NCBI GenBank assembly: GCA_020636995.1
Contig: JACJWU010000011.1
Span: forward strand, 1 to 43,119
DNA length: 43,119 nt
Reading direction: 5' to 3'
DNA from: Actinomycetota bacterium
GTDB taxonomy: Bacteria; Actinomycetota; Actinomycetes; S36-B12; UBA10799
Part shown: in pieces, positions 24,279 to 35,680 of the stretch
How positions within the stretch are numbered: position 1 is the first letter of the stretch
How the letters are laid out: each line of letters begins with the position of its first letter
The notes under the pieces: generated by a model
The model's database searches: none
What the model was told of the DNA's origin: nothing
What the model saw: only the letters and a program-made list of their open reading frames with translations
Translations under genes and position numbers: made by a program

Positions 24279-25210
24279 TGCGCCATCTGTTGTCCACCAC
24301 CGATCTGACCCAGGACGAGGCGCTGTCGATCCTCGACACCGCGCGCGAGTTGGCCCAGGTGGCCGACCGCCCGGTGAAGAAACTGCCGACGCTGCGCGGG
24401 CGCACTGTGGTCAACCTCTTCTTCGAGGACTCCACCCGGACCCGGATCTCTTTCGAGGCGGCTGCGAAGCGACTGTCGGCCGACGTGATCAACTTCTCGG
24501 CCAAGGGTTCGAGCCTGTCCAAGGGCGAGTCGCTGAAGGACACGGCACTGACGTTGCAAGCGATGGGCGCTGACGCCGTGGTCATCCGGCACGGTGCCAG
24601 CGGGGCGGCTCACCGCCTGGCCACCTCGGGTTGGATCCGCGGAGCGGTCATCAACGCCGGGGACGGCACCCACGAGCACCCCACCCAGGCCCTGCTCGAC
24701 GCCTACACCATGCGCGACCATCTGCGAGGTAACACCGGGTCGCTGGAGGGGCTGAACGTCGTCATCGTCGGCGACGTGCTGCACTCGCGGGTGGCCCGCT
24801 CGAACGTCTGGCTGCTGGACACACTCGGCGCCAACGTGACACTGGTTGCCCCACCGACGCTGCTGCCGGTCGGTGTCGAGACCTGGCCGTGCCAGATCAA
24901 CTACGACCTCGACGAGGCCATCGTGAAGGCCGACGTGGTCATGATGCTGCGCGTTCAACTCGAGCGGATGAACGCTGCGTTCTTCCCCAGCGCGCGTGAG
25001 TACTCCCGCCGCTACGGGCTCGACGCGCAGCGGATGCGCACGCTTCCCGACCACGCACTCGTGATGCACCCAGGCCCGATGAACCGAGGGATGGAGATCG
25101 CTGCCGACGTCGCCGACGCCGACCGCTCAGTGATCCTGGATCAGGTCACCAACGGCGTGCATGTGCGGATGGCTGTGCTCTATCTGCTGCTGGGAGGACA
25201 GGAAGCATGA
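24278..25210 (+). CDS. pyrB: Aspartate carbamoyltransferase catalytic subunit PyrB
   Basis: PyrB joins carbamoyl phosphate and aspartate to give carbamoyl aspartate. The 310-residue protein has the carbamoyl-phosphate loop FEDSTRTRISFE, SAKGSSLSKGESLKDT, the GDGTHEHPTQALLDAYT block and MHPGPMNRG. There is no pyrI regulatory subunit. The ATG at 24278 has GGAGG at ideal spacing (24267-24271); a GTG one codon upstream is the alternative. It overlaps pyrR by 1 nt and pyrC by ATGA. Confidence 0.96.
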   Translation: MRHLLSTTDLTQDEALSILDTARELAQVADRPVKKLPTLRGRTVVNLFFEDSTRTRISFEAAAKRLSADVINFSAKGSSLSKGESLKDTALTLQAMGADAVVIRHGASGAAHRLATSGWIRGAVINAGDGTHEHPTQALLDAYTMRDHLRGNTGSLEGLNVVIVGDVLHSRVARSNVWLLDTLGANVTLVAPPTLLPVGVETWPCQINYDLDEAIVKADVVMMLRVQLERMNAAFFPSAREYSRRYGLDAQRMRTLPDHALVMHPGPMNRGMEIAADVADADRSVILDQVTNGVHVRMAVLYLLLGGQEA

Positions 25211-26496
25211 CGGTACTCAAGAACGTCCGGCCGCTCGGCGGGGACATCGTCGACGTCCGTATCGAGGACGGGGTGATCGCGCAGATCGGGACCGGGCTTG
25301 AGGCGGCGGAGGTCGTCGACGGCGCGGGTGCGATCCTGCTGCCCGGGTTGGTCGACCTGCACACCCACCTGCGTGAGCCGGGCCGGGAGGATGCCGAGAC
25401 CGTGGCCACAGGCACCCGGGCGGCCGCTGTAGGCGGCTTCACCGCGGTGCACGCGATGGCGAACACCGATCCCGTGGCCGACACCGCCGGCGTGGTCGAG
25501 CAGGTCTGGCGCCTCGGTGAGGAGGCGGGATACGCCGATGTCCGCCCCGTGGGAGCGGTGACCGTCGGGCTGGCGGGCGAGCGTCTGGCCGAGTTGGGCG
25601 CGATGGCTGATTCCGCTGCCCACGTGCGCGTCTTCAGCGACGATGGTCACTGCGTCTCCGATGCGCTGCTCATGCGTCGCGCCCTGGAGTACGTCAAGGC
25701 CTTCGATGGCGTCATCGCCCAGCACGCCCAGGAACCGCGCCTGACCGAGGGCGCCCAGATGCACGAAGGGGATCTGTCCGGGCAACTCGGTCTGCGCGGT
25801 TGGCCCGCGGTCGCGGAGGAAGCGATCATCGCCCGCGACGTCCTGCTCGCCGACCACGTCGGCTCGCGGCTGCACATCTGCCACGTCAGCACTGCCGGCT
25901 CCGTGGAGATCCTGCGGTGGGCCAAGAGCCGGGGGATCAGCGTCACCGCCGAGGTCACGCCGCACCACCTGCTGCTCACGGATCAGACCGCGACCACCTA
26001 TGACCCCATCTACAAGGTCAACCCGCCGCTGCGTTCGCCGTCGGATGTCGCGGCGGTCCGGCAGGCCCTGGCCGAAGGGATCATCGACATCGTCGCCACG
26101 GACCATGCCCCCCACGCGATGGAGGACAAAGAGTGCGAGTGGGCGGCGGCGTCCTTCGGGATGCTCGGCCTGCAGACGGCGCTGCCGGTCGTCAACGAGA
26201 CCATGGTCCGCACCGGTCTGCTCGACTGGACCGAGGTCGCGGCGCGGATGTCGACGGTGCCGGCGGAGATCGGCCGGGTCAGCAACCATGGCCGGCCCAT
26301 CGAGGTCGGCGAGCCGGCCAACCTCACGTTGTTCGATCCCGACGTCGAGTGGGTCGTGCAGGCCTCCGACATGGTCAGCCGCAGCCGCAACACCCCGTAC
26401 GCGGGGATGGTTCTGCACGGCAAGGTTCTGGGCACCTGGCTGCGCGGTCGCGCCACTGTCCTCGACGGCGTCGTGGTGGAGTTCGAAACCGTCTGA
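25207..26496 (+). CDS. pyrC: Dihydroorotase PyrC (class I)
   Basis: PyrC cyclises carbamoyl aspartate to dihydroorotate. The 429-residue amidohydrolase has the zinc site LVDLHTHLREPGREDAE, HAMANTDPVAD, an HICHVSTAGS histidine and the catalytic aspartate in IVATDHAPH. Length and HTHLREPG place it in the longer, class I group that often associates with PyrB. It overlaps pyrB (ATGA) and the next membrane protein gene by 1 nt. Confidence 0.96.
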   Translation: MTVLKNVRPLGGDIVDVRIEDGVIAQIGTGLEAAEVVDGAGAILLPGLVDLHTHLREPGREDAETVATGTRAAAVGGFTAVHAMANTDPVADTAGVVEQVWRLGEEAGYADVRPVGAVTVGLAGERLAELGAMADSAAHVRVFSDDGHCVSDALLMRRALEYVKAFDGVIAQHAQEPRLTEGAQMHEGDLSGQLGLRGWPAVAEEAIIARDVLLADHVGSRLHICHVSTAGSVEILRWAKSRGISVTAEVTPHHLLLTDQTATTYDPIYKVNPPLRSPSDVAAVRQALAEGIIDIVATDHAPHAMEDKECEWAAASFGMLGLQTALPVVNETMVRTGLLDWTEVAARMSTVPAEIGRVSNHGRPIEVGEPANLTLFDPDVEWVVQASDMVSRSRNTPYAGMVLHGKVLGTWLRGRATVLDGVVVEFETV

Positions 26497-27029
26497 TGAG
26501 CATCCTGCTGGCCGCCGAATCGCAACAGGTCACGTCGTGGCCGCAACGGTTGGCCCTCACCGCTGGGGTGGTGGCCGTCATCGCGCTGGCCGTCTGGGGG
26601 ATGTGGCGAAGTTGGCGGCGCCGCGCTGCGCTGGATCTGCCGCTGCGGCAGCTCCCGGCGGACTTCGCGCCGGAAGTGGTCGTCACAGGCCGGTACCTGG
26701 GAACGGCCCCGGCCGCCGACTGGATGCAGCGGGTCGTCGCATCCGGACTCGGCGCCCCGGGCAACGCAGTCGCGCAGGTTGCGGCCGCCGGACTGCACCT
26801 CGAACGGGTCGGCGAGGACAGCATCTTCATCGCAGCCGACCAGATCGTGGGCGTGGACCTCGGCCGCGGTGTCGCCGGACAGGTGGCCGAGAAGGATGGC
26901 GTGGTCCTGTGGCTGTGGACAGCGGGGGACCACGCGCTGCAGACCGGGTTCCGTCCGGACGCAGCTGAGGATGTCGCTGCGCTGTACACCCGGAGTCGTG
27001 AGTTGTTCGCAGGTGAGGAGAGCCGATGA
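26496..27029 (+). CDS. Conserved membrane protein of the actinobacterial pyr operon
   Basis: A 177-residue protein with one N-terminal membrane helix (about 23-43) and a soluble domain of about 120 residues (VVVTGRYLGTAPAADWMQRVVASGLG, ERVGEDSIFIAADQIVGVD). A protein of this architecture sits between pyrC and carA in many actinobacteria, for example the Rv1382 type in mycobacteria. The domain looks PH-like; the function is unknown. The ATG overlaps the pyrC stop by 1 nt and the 3' end overlaps carA by ATGA, so it is made with the pyrimidine enzymes. Confidence 0.8.
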   Translation: MSILLAAESQQVTSWPQRLALTAGVVAVIALAVWGMWRSWRRRAALDLPLRQLPADFAPEVVVTGRYLGTAPAADWMQRVVASGLGAPGNAVAQVAAAGLHLERVGEDSIFIAADQIVGVDLGRGVAGQVAEKDGVVLWLWTAGDHALQTGFRPDAAEDVAALYTRSRELFAGEESR

Positions 27030-28182
27030 GTTTCACCATCCCCATGCTGGAAGAGGCCGATGCCGGCGTCGACGATCCGGCACTGCTGGTGCTCGAGGAC
27101 GGCACGTCGATGCGGGGGGAGGCGTTCGGCGCGCGCGGCAGTGTGTTCGGCGAGGCCGTCTTCGCCACCGGGATGACCGGCTACCAGGAGACCTTGACCG
27201 ATCCCTCGTATCACCGGCAGGTGGTGGTGATGACCGCCCCGCACATCGGCAACACCGGCATGAACGCCGAGGATCCGGAGTCCGCCCGGATCTGGGCGGC
27301 CGGTTTTGTGGTCCGCGACCTCAGCCCGGTCGCCAGCAACTGGCGGGCCACCGACACGCTCGCGGCCCAACTGAGCGCTGCCGGGGTCGTGGGGGTGCGC
27401 GGGGTCGACACCCGCGCGCTCACCCGCCATCTGCGCGAGCGCGGGGTCATGCGCGTAGGCCTGTTCAGCGGAGACGCACTGACCGATGCCGGGTCGATGC
27501 TGGAGCAGGTCAAGGCCTCGCCCGGCATGCTGGGCGCCGATCTGTCCGCTCAGGTGAGTACCCCCGAACCGTACGAGGTCCCGGCGGTGGGTGAGTCCCG
27601 CTTCACCGTGGTCGCCCTCGACCTGGGGATCAAGCGCATGACGCCGGCGCTCATGGCCGAACGCGGGATGACTGTGCACGTGGTCCCCGCGCACTACACG
27701 TACGAGCAGATCGCCGCGTTGAACCCCGATGGACTGTTCTTCTCCAACGGCCCGGGTGACCCGGCGACCGCAGACCACGCCGTGTCCGTGGCCCGTTCGG
27801 CGCTCGGCGCCGGCCTGCCCACCTTCGGGATCTGCTTCGGCAACCAGATCCTCGGCCGGGCGCTGGGTTTCGGCACCTACAAACTCGCCTACGGTCACCG
27901 GGGGATCAACCAGCCCGTACAGGACCGGACGACGGGCAAGGTCGAGGTCACCGCGCACAACCACGGTTTCGCGGTGCAGGCGCCCCTGGACGAGATGACC
28001 GAGACCGACTTCGGCCGCGTCCAGGTCAGCCACGTGTGTCTCAACGATGACGTGGTCGAAGGGCTGCAGTGCCTGGACGTACCGGCCTTCAGCGTCCAGT
28101 ACCACCCCGAGGCCGCGGCCGGACCGCACGATTCGGCCTACCTGTTCGACAGATTCGCCGACGCGATGCAAGGGGGACGCTG

Positions 28183-28183
<1 letters not shown>
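27026..28183 (+). CDS. carA: Carbamoyl-phosphate synthase small (glutaminase) subunit CarA
   Basis: CarA hydrolyses glutamine and feeds ammonia to CarB. The 385-residue protein has the N-terminal CPSase domain (FGEAVFATGMTGYQETLTDPSY) and a class I glutaminase domain with nucleophile C270 in FGICFGNQILG and the H360/E362 pair in VQYHPEAAAGP. It overlaps the preceding gene by ATGA and shares one base with carB. With only this car pair visible, it probably supplies both pyrimidine and arginine synthesis. Confidence 0.97.
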
Positions 28184-31463
<3,280 letters not shown>

Positions 31464-31467
<4 letters not shown>

Positions 31468-32300
31468 TCCAGGCCGATGCCGAGATCCTCAGCGTGCGCC
31501 GGGATGGCGCGTACTACCACATGTCCTTCGCCGCGCCCGGAATCGCGGACGGGTTCCGGCCCGGGCACTTCGTGGCGATCGCGGTCGACGACGCCCACAT
31601 CCTGCGCCGCGCCTTCTCCATCCGCTCGGCGTCGACGAAGGCAGGCGGAGCGCTGCAGATCATCGTCTCCCCGAAGGGCCCTGGGACCCAATGGCTGGTG
31701 AGACGCCGGGCCGGCGACATCATCAACGTGATCGCTCCGTTGGGTCAGCCGTTCCGGCTGCCGACCGAACCGGTGCCGTGCGTCCTGGTCGGTGGCGGCT
31801 ACGGGGTGGCGCCGTTGTTCGAACTCGCCAACCAGTTGCGTGCCAGGGGCTGCGGCGTGGAGATCATTGTCGGGGCCGGCGATGCCGCGCGGTTGCACGG
31901 AGTCGTCGAGGCGCGCCGGGTCAGCGACGCGGTGCATGTGACGACCGACGATGGCTCCGCCGGCGAACAGGGCAGGGTCACCGACCCGTTGCGTCGGATA
32001 CTCGCCGAAGGGCGGCATCCGGCCGTCTACGCCTGCGGACCCATGGCCATGCTGCAGGCGGTCTCGGAGGTCAGTGCGGAATTCGGGGCGGTCGCGCAGT
32101 GTGCGGTGGAAGAGTCAATGGCGTGCGGTGTGGGGGTGTGCATGACGTGCGTCCTGCCCGTGATCGGCGACGACGGTGTGACCCGCATGGTGCGGTCCTG
32201 CACCGAGGGCCCGGTGTTCTTCGGCGACCGGGTCCGGTGGTCCGACGTGGGTACGGTGCCCGCCGACACCCTCGGCTCTCCGGAGGCCCGAGATGACTGA
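31464..32300 (+). CDS. pyrK: Dihydroorotate dehydrogenase electron-transfer subunit PyrK
   Basis: PyrK carries FAD and a 2Fe-2S cluster and lets class 1B dihydroorotate dehydrogenase use NAD+. The 278-residue protein has a ferredoxin-reductase-like FAD domain (FRPGHFVAIAV, RRAFSIRSAS), an NAD domain (CVLVGGGYGVAPLFELA, VYACGPMAMLQAV) and a C-terminal cluster motif MACGVGVCMTCVLP plus a last cysteine in VRSCTEGPVF. It overlaps carB (ATGA) and pyrD (8 nt), so PyrK and PyrD are co-expressed as the 1B holoenzyme. Confidence 0.93.
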
Positions 32301-33225
32301 TCCCCGCGTGACACTGGCCGGTGTCGAGTTCGCAGGACCTGCCTTCACCGCCTCGGGGTGTGCCGCAGCGGGCAAGGAGCTGGCCGGCTTCTTCGACCTC
32401 ACCGAGATCGGGGGTGTGGTCACCAAGAGCATCATGATGCGGCCCCGATCGGGCCGACCCACCCCGAGGATGGTGGAGACACCGTCCGGGATGCTCAACT
32501 CCATCGGCCTGCAGGGCCCGGGTATCGAGTCGTTCCTGGCCAACGATCTGCCGTGGCTCGCCGAACGTGGCGTGGCAGCCGTGGTGTCCATCGCGGGGGA
32601 GACCGTCGAGGAGTACGCGCAACTCGCCCGGATCCTGCGCAACGAACCGGACGTGAAGGCCATCGAGGTGAACATCTCGTGCCCGAACGTCGAGAGCCGC
32701 GGCCAGGTGTTCGCATGCGACGTGATGTCGGCGTCCTCGGTGATCCACCAGGTGCGGCGCAATACGAGCTCCACCGTGCCGATCTTCGCCAAACTCTCCC
32801 CGGATGTGACGAGCATCGCCGAGATCGCTCTGTCGTGTCACAACGCCGGCGCGGACGGCTTCTCGATGATCAATACCACGTTGGGGATGGCCATCGACAC
32901 CGACACGCTGCGCCCGATCCTGGGCGGGGTGACCGGGGGTCTCAGCGGTCCGGCGATCCGGCCCATCGCCGTGCGCAACGTGTGGCAGGTCCACCACGTG
33001 CTTCCCGACGTACCCATTCTCGGGATGGGCGGCATCGCCACAGGCGAGGACGCGCTGCAGTTCATCGCCGCCGGTGCCACCGCCGTAAGCGTGGGGACGA
33101 TGACCTTCCACGACCCGTCGGCGCCGCTGCGGGTGCAGCAGGAACTACTCGGACTGCTCGACGAGCGGGGCTTCGCGAGTGTGTCCGAGGCGGTGGGGGT
33201 CGCCCATCGAGGAGGCCTGGTGTGA
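32293..33225 (+). CDS. pyrD: Dihydroorotate dehydrogenase, class 1B catalytic subunit
   Basis: PyrD oxidises dihydroorotate to orotate with FMN. The 310-residue protein is the soluble class 1 type: K45 in GVVTKSIMM, the catalytic cysteine C130 in VNISCPNVESRG, INTTLGMAID and GMGGIATGEDALQFI. It has no N-terminal membrane helix and uses a cysteine base rather than the serine of class 2 enzymes. Together with the adjacent pyrK this indicates an NAD-dependent enzyme rather than the quinone-linked type of mycobacteria. pyrF follows after 40 nt. Confidence 0.95.
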   Translation: MTDPRVTLAGVEFAGPAFTASGCAAAGKELAGFFDLTEIGGVVTKSIMMRPRSGRPTPRMVETPSGMLNSIGLQGPGIESFLANDLPWLAERGVAAVVSIAGETVEEYAQLARILRNEPDVKAIEVNISCPNVESRGQVFACDVMSASSVIHQVRRNTSSTVPIFAKLSPDVTSIAEIALSCHNAGADGFSMINTTLGMAIDTDTLRPILGGVTGGLSGPAIRPIAVRNVWQVHHVLPDVPILGMGGIATGEDALQFIAAGATAVSVGTMTFHDPSAPLRVQQELLGLLDERGFASVSEAVGVAHRGGLV

Positions 33226-33265
33226 GCGTGCCCCACGGACAATCAGCGAATCGAGGTATTCCGTC

Positions 33266-33970
33266 ATGACCGCACCCGTCGCGTTGGCACTCGACGCCCC
33301 CGACCTGAACACGGCCTGCGCCTGGGCCAACGCCGTCAACGGGATCTTCTCCCACATCAAAGTAGGTCTCGAGACCTACCTGCGCGACGGTGCCGTCGGA
33401 GTCGCGGAGATCCGGGCGGCTGCGCCGGACTGTGCGTTGTTCCTGGACCTGAAGATCCACGACATCCCCAACACGATGGCGGGTGCCGCACGCTCGGTGG
33501 CAGTGCTGGAGCCGGACATCCTCACCGTGCACGCCGCTGCCGGCGAGGCGGGGATCGGTGCCGTGGCGGAGGCACTGCCCGAGACCCGGGTGGCTGCTGT
33601 CACGGTGCTCACCAGTCTCGGCACACTGGACCTCGCCCAACTCGGTGTGTCGGGCACACCCGAGCAGGTCGTCATGCGCTGGGCGCGGCTGGCCGTGTCC
33701 GCGGGGGCAAGGGCGATCGTCAGCTCTGCTCAGGAGGTGTCGACTCTGCGGGCTCTGCTCGGCGCCGACCCGTTGTTGATCACGCCGGGCATCCGCCCGG
33801 CGGGGGCCGACCACGCCGATCAGCAGCGGGTGGTGACTCCTGCGGACGCGATCTCGGCCGGCTCAGGCCTGCTGGTGGTCGGCCGGCCGGTGACTGCTGC
33901 CGCCGAACCCCGCGCCGCCGCGATGGATATCGCCACCCAAGCGGTGCAGGCCCTGCGGGGTGTTCGGTAG
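33266..33970 (+). CDS. pyrF: Orotidine 5'-phosphate decarboxylase PyrF
   Basis: PyrF makes UMP from OMP, the last step of the pathway. The 234-residue protein has the class I signature FLDLKIHDIPNTM, with D61, K63 and D66, K32 in HIKVGLETYL and the phosphate loop LLITPGIRPAG. It is shorter than, and unlike, the class 2 PyrF of mycobacteria. The ATG has GAGG at suitable spacing; the open frame upstream lies in pyrD. Its stop codon overlaps the predicted mihF -10 box. Confidence 0.94.
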   Translation: MTAPVALALDAPDLNTACAWANAVNGIFSHIKVGLETYLRDGAVGVAEIRAAAPDCALFLDLKIHDIPNTMAGAARSVAVLEPDILTVHAAAGEAGIGAVAEALPETRVAAVTVLTSLGTLDLAQLGVSGTPEQVVMRWARLAVSAGARAIVSSAQEVSTLRALLGADPLLITPGIRPAGADHADQQRVVTPADAISAGSGLLVVGRPVTAAAEPRAAAMDIATQAVQALRGVR

Positions 33971-33973
33971 GGT
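33968..33973 (+). promoter_or_regulatory. Predicted -10 box for leaderless mihF mRNA
   Basis: TAGGGT shares its first three bases with the pyrF stop codon and ends 7 nt before the GTG start of mihF. It supports that start over the in-frame ATG at 33960 inside pyrF. Confidence 0.5.
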
Positions 33974-33980
33974 CGACGCC

Positions 33981-34295
33981 GTGCAGCCCCCGTCCCTGAG
34001 CAGCGAGCAGCGATCGGCGGCCAGCGCCAAGGCCGTCGCGAACCGACGCCGTCGCGCGGAGGTGAAGGCGCACCTGCGCAGCGGCCATTTGTCATGGCAG
34101 GACCTGCTCGCGCTCGCCCACATCGACGAGGTGGTGGCGGCATTGCGGGTGCAGGAGGCGCTGTTGTGTCTGCCGGGCGTGGGACCGCAGCGACTCCATC
34201 GGTTCATGAAGCAGGCCAACATCTCTCCGACGCGCCGCCTGCGGGGCCTTGGACCGCACCAGATCGCCAGCCTCAACGAAGCCCTCGCCCGGTGA
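33981..34295 (+). CDS. mihF: Actinobacterial integration host factor mIHF
   Basis: A 104-residue basic DNA-binding protein of the actinobacterial IHF family. It has SAASAKAVANRRRRAEVKAHLRSG, then a helix-two-turn-helix-like LLCLPGVGPQRLHRFMKQANISPTRRLRGLGPHQIASL, closely resembling mycobacterial mIHF. These proteins bend and compact DNA and in mycobacteria support phage L5 integration. I chose the GTG at 33981 because a -10 box lies just upstream and homologues start here. It overlaps gmk (GTGA), the conserved actinobacterial order pyrF-mihF-gmk. Confidence 0.92.
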   Translation: MQPPSLSSEQRSAASAKAVANRRRRAEVKAHLRSGHLSWQDLLALAHIDEVVAALRVQEALLCLPGVGPQRLHRFMKQANISPTRRLRGLGPHQIASLNEALAR

Positions 34296-34831
34296 GCCGG
34301 CTCTACGTCGTGTCGGGTCCCAGCGGCGTCGGGAAGTCGACCGTCGTTGCCGAGGTCCTCAAGGTCCGCCCCGACATCTGGTTGTCCGTGTCGGCCACGA
34401 CCCGCCCTCCTCGCCCCGGCGAGCAGAGTGGCCGGGAGTACTTCTTCGTGTCCGCCGAGGAATTCGCGCAGCGGGCCGATGCCGGTGACATGCTCGAGTG
34501 GGCCAGTTTTGCCGGCAACTCATACGGCACCCCACGGGGTCCGGTGCAGGAGCATCTGGAACGTGGACCGGTACTGCTGGAGATCGAACTGCAGGGGGCT
34601 CGACAGGTCCGCGACGCCATGCCGGAGTCGGTCCTGATCTTCCTCGCCCCTCCGAGTCCCGAGGAACTCAAGCGCCGACTGGTCGGTCGGGGCACGGAGG
34701 ACGATGCCTCAGTGCGTGCCCGCCTCGAACGGGCCGATGCCGAACTGGCTGCTGTGGCGGAGTTCGACCATGTGGTGCGCAATATCGATGTGGCGACCGC
34801 CGCTGAGGAGCTGTCCGCGCTGATCGTCTAG
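34292..34831 (+). CDS. gmk: Guanylate kinase
   Basis: Gmk phosphorylates GMP to GDP. The 179-residue protein starts SRLYVVSGPSGVGKST (P-loop, residues 8-15). It has the GMP-binding SATTRPPRPGEQSGREYFFVSAEEF, EWASFAGNSYGTP, LLEIELQGARQVR and the lid RLVGRGTEDDASVRARL. The GTG start overlaps the mihF stop. The usual next gene, rpoZ, is displaced by about 570 bp of repeats and a transposase remnant. Confidence 0.96.
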   Translation: MSRLYVVSGPSGVGKSTVVAEVLKVRPDIWLSVSATTRPPRPGEQSGREYFFVSAEEFAQRADAGDMLEWASFAGNSYGTPRGPVQEHLERGPVLLEIELQGARQVRDAMPESVLIFLAPPSPEELKRRLVGRGTEDDASVRARLERADAELAAVAEFDHVVRNIDVATAAEELSALIV

Positions 34832-34833
34832 GA

Positions 34834-35047
34834 CTGTCCCGCGTACTTCCGGATCCTGGTTGGTCGTAGGTGTTTCGGCCAGTGCCCGCCGGGGCGTCCC
34901 GGGAGGTTGGTCAGGTGGCTGTGGCTGATGGGTGGTCGGCCTTGGCGCAGGCCCGCTCATGGATCAGGGTGTTGTGGACGCGTTCGACGTTGCCGTGGCT
35001 CTGTGGCCGGTGGCGGGGCCCATGAGGATCTGTCCCGGGCATTCCGG
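34834..35047. repeat. Imperfect direct repeats flanking the transposase remnant
   Basis: CTGTCCCG, four to five bases, TTCCGG occurs at 34834-34852 and again at 35030-35047. They bracket the decayed transposase fragment and may be traces of the insertion or of a duplicated target region. The second copy runs straight into the GGTTAG repeat cluster. Confidence 0.4.
34890..35012 (-). mobile_element. Decayed IS481-like transposase fragment
   Basis: Read on the minus strand from 35009, one frame gives RPQSHGNVERVHNTLIHERACAKA. This resembles the RPQTNGKVERFHRTL...WAYA segment near the third catalytic acid of IS481-family transposases. A stop follows about 10 codons later. In a shifted frame LTNLPG (about 34897-34915) resembles the NNL/TNL-containing end of the same family, with the intervening part missing. 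There is no start codon and no complete domain. It is a short dead remnant; IS3-type DDE elements are an alternative family. Confidence 0.5.
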
Positions 35048-35205
35048 TTAGAGATCGGCATCTTGGTTAGTCGGCGGCAGGTTGGTTAGAGTCCCACGGC
35101 CGTATAGGGCTAACCGGAGTGTCGTATCTCTAACCAGGATGCCGATCTCTAACCGGAGTGCCGTGTCTCTAACCAGGATGCCGACCTCTAACCGGGATGT
35201 GCGAT
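35044..35205. repeat. CTAACC repeat array with 27-bp inverted repeat
   Basis: Five units beginning CTAACC start at 35110, 35130, 35149, 35169 and 35188 (spacing 20, 19, 20, 19). Two types alternate: CTAACCGGAGTG and CTAACCAGGATGCCG. The 27 bases at 35044-35070 are the reverse complement of 35130-35156 with one mismatch, so a long hairpin could form. The CGGAGTG units are the inverse of CACTCCGGTTAG at 6048-6099. Between here and the rpoZ promoter (35206-35365) I see no credible gene. Confidence 0.85.
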
Positions 35206-35365
35206 GACCACCCCGAGGGGCGGCGCCGTCGCGACGCGTCGACCTTCCGGCTCACCCAGCGCCGCACCGTGGTCTGCGGCTCACGAGCCACGCGCCCGGC
35301 TCGACGTGGTACCGGCCGCAATCCGTCTGGTCCATGCGCCGACACGCCACACCGGCACGATCCGC

Positions 35366-35371
35366 TACCCT
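35366..35371 (+). promoter_or_regulatory. Predicted rpoZ promoter -10 box
   Basis: TACCCT implies a start near 35378 and a leader of about 27 nt with GAAAGG as SD before the GTG. No clear -35 box. Confidence 0.45.
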
Positions 35372-35404
35372 AGGGGGAGTCGTGTCTGACGAAAGGTTTC
35401 CCCT

Positions 35405-35680
35405 GTGGCTGTTGAAAGTCGTGCCGAGGGCATCACGTACCCCCCGCTGGACGAGTTGCTCGAGAAGACTGATTCGAAGTACTCGCTGGTGATCGAGGCC
35501 GCGCGCCGCGCCCGGCAGATCAACGCTTACTACAGCCAGCTCTCCGAGGGTGCACTTGAGCACGTGGGTCCGCTGGTGGAGACCTACCAGCACGAGAAGC
35601 CCTTGTCGATCGCCCTGCGTGAGATCAACGACGGACTGCTGGAGACCAGCACCGTCACGGTCGAGGAGACCGAAGCCTGA
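35405..35680 (+). CDS. rpoZ: RNA polymerase omega subunit
   Basis: Omega binds the beta' C-terminus and helps RNA polymerase assembly. The 91-residue protein has the family core YPPLDELLEKTDSKYSLVI, AARRARQINAYYSQL and KPLSIALREINDGLL. It starts with GTG after a GAAAGG SD. Its stop overlaps the proposed CTG start of coaBC, and the order gmk-rpoZ-coaBC-metK-priA is conserved in actinobacteria apart from the insertions seen here. Confidence 0.95.
   Translation: MAVESRAEGITYPPLDELLEKTDSKYSLVIEAARRARQINAYYSQLSEGALEHVGPLVETYQHEKPLSIALREINDGLLETSTVTVEETEA

Noticed and set aside
35044..35205. GGTTAG/CTAACC units look like telomere repeats
   Set aside because: Units are 19-20 bp with extra conserved sequence, lie inside a conserved housekeeping region, and recur inverted at 6 kb; nothing suggests a chromosome end.
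35204..35389. A possible 61-residue ORF upstream of rpoZ
   Set aside because: It has no SD, a biased Ala/Arg/Pro-rich translation, and overlaps the predicted rpoZ promoter.
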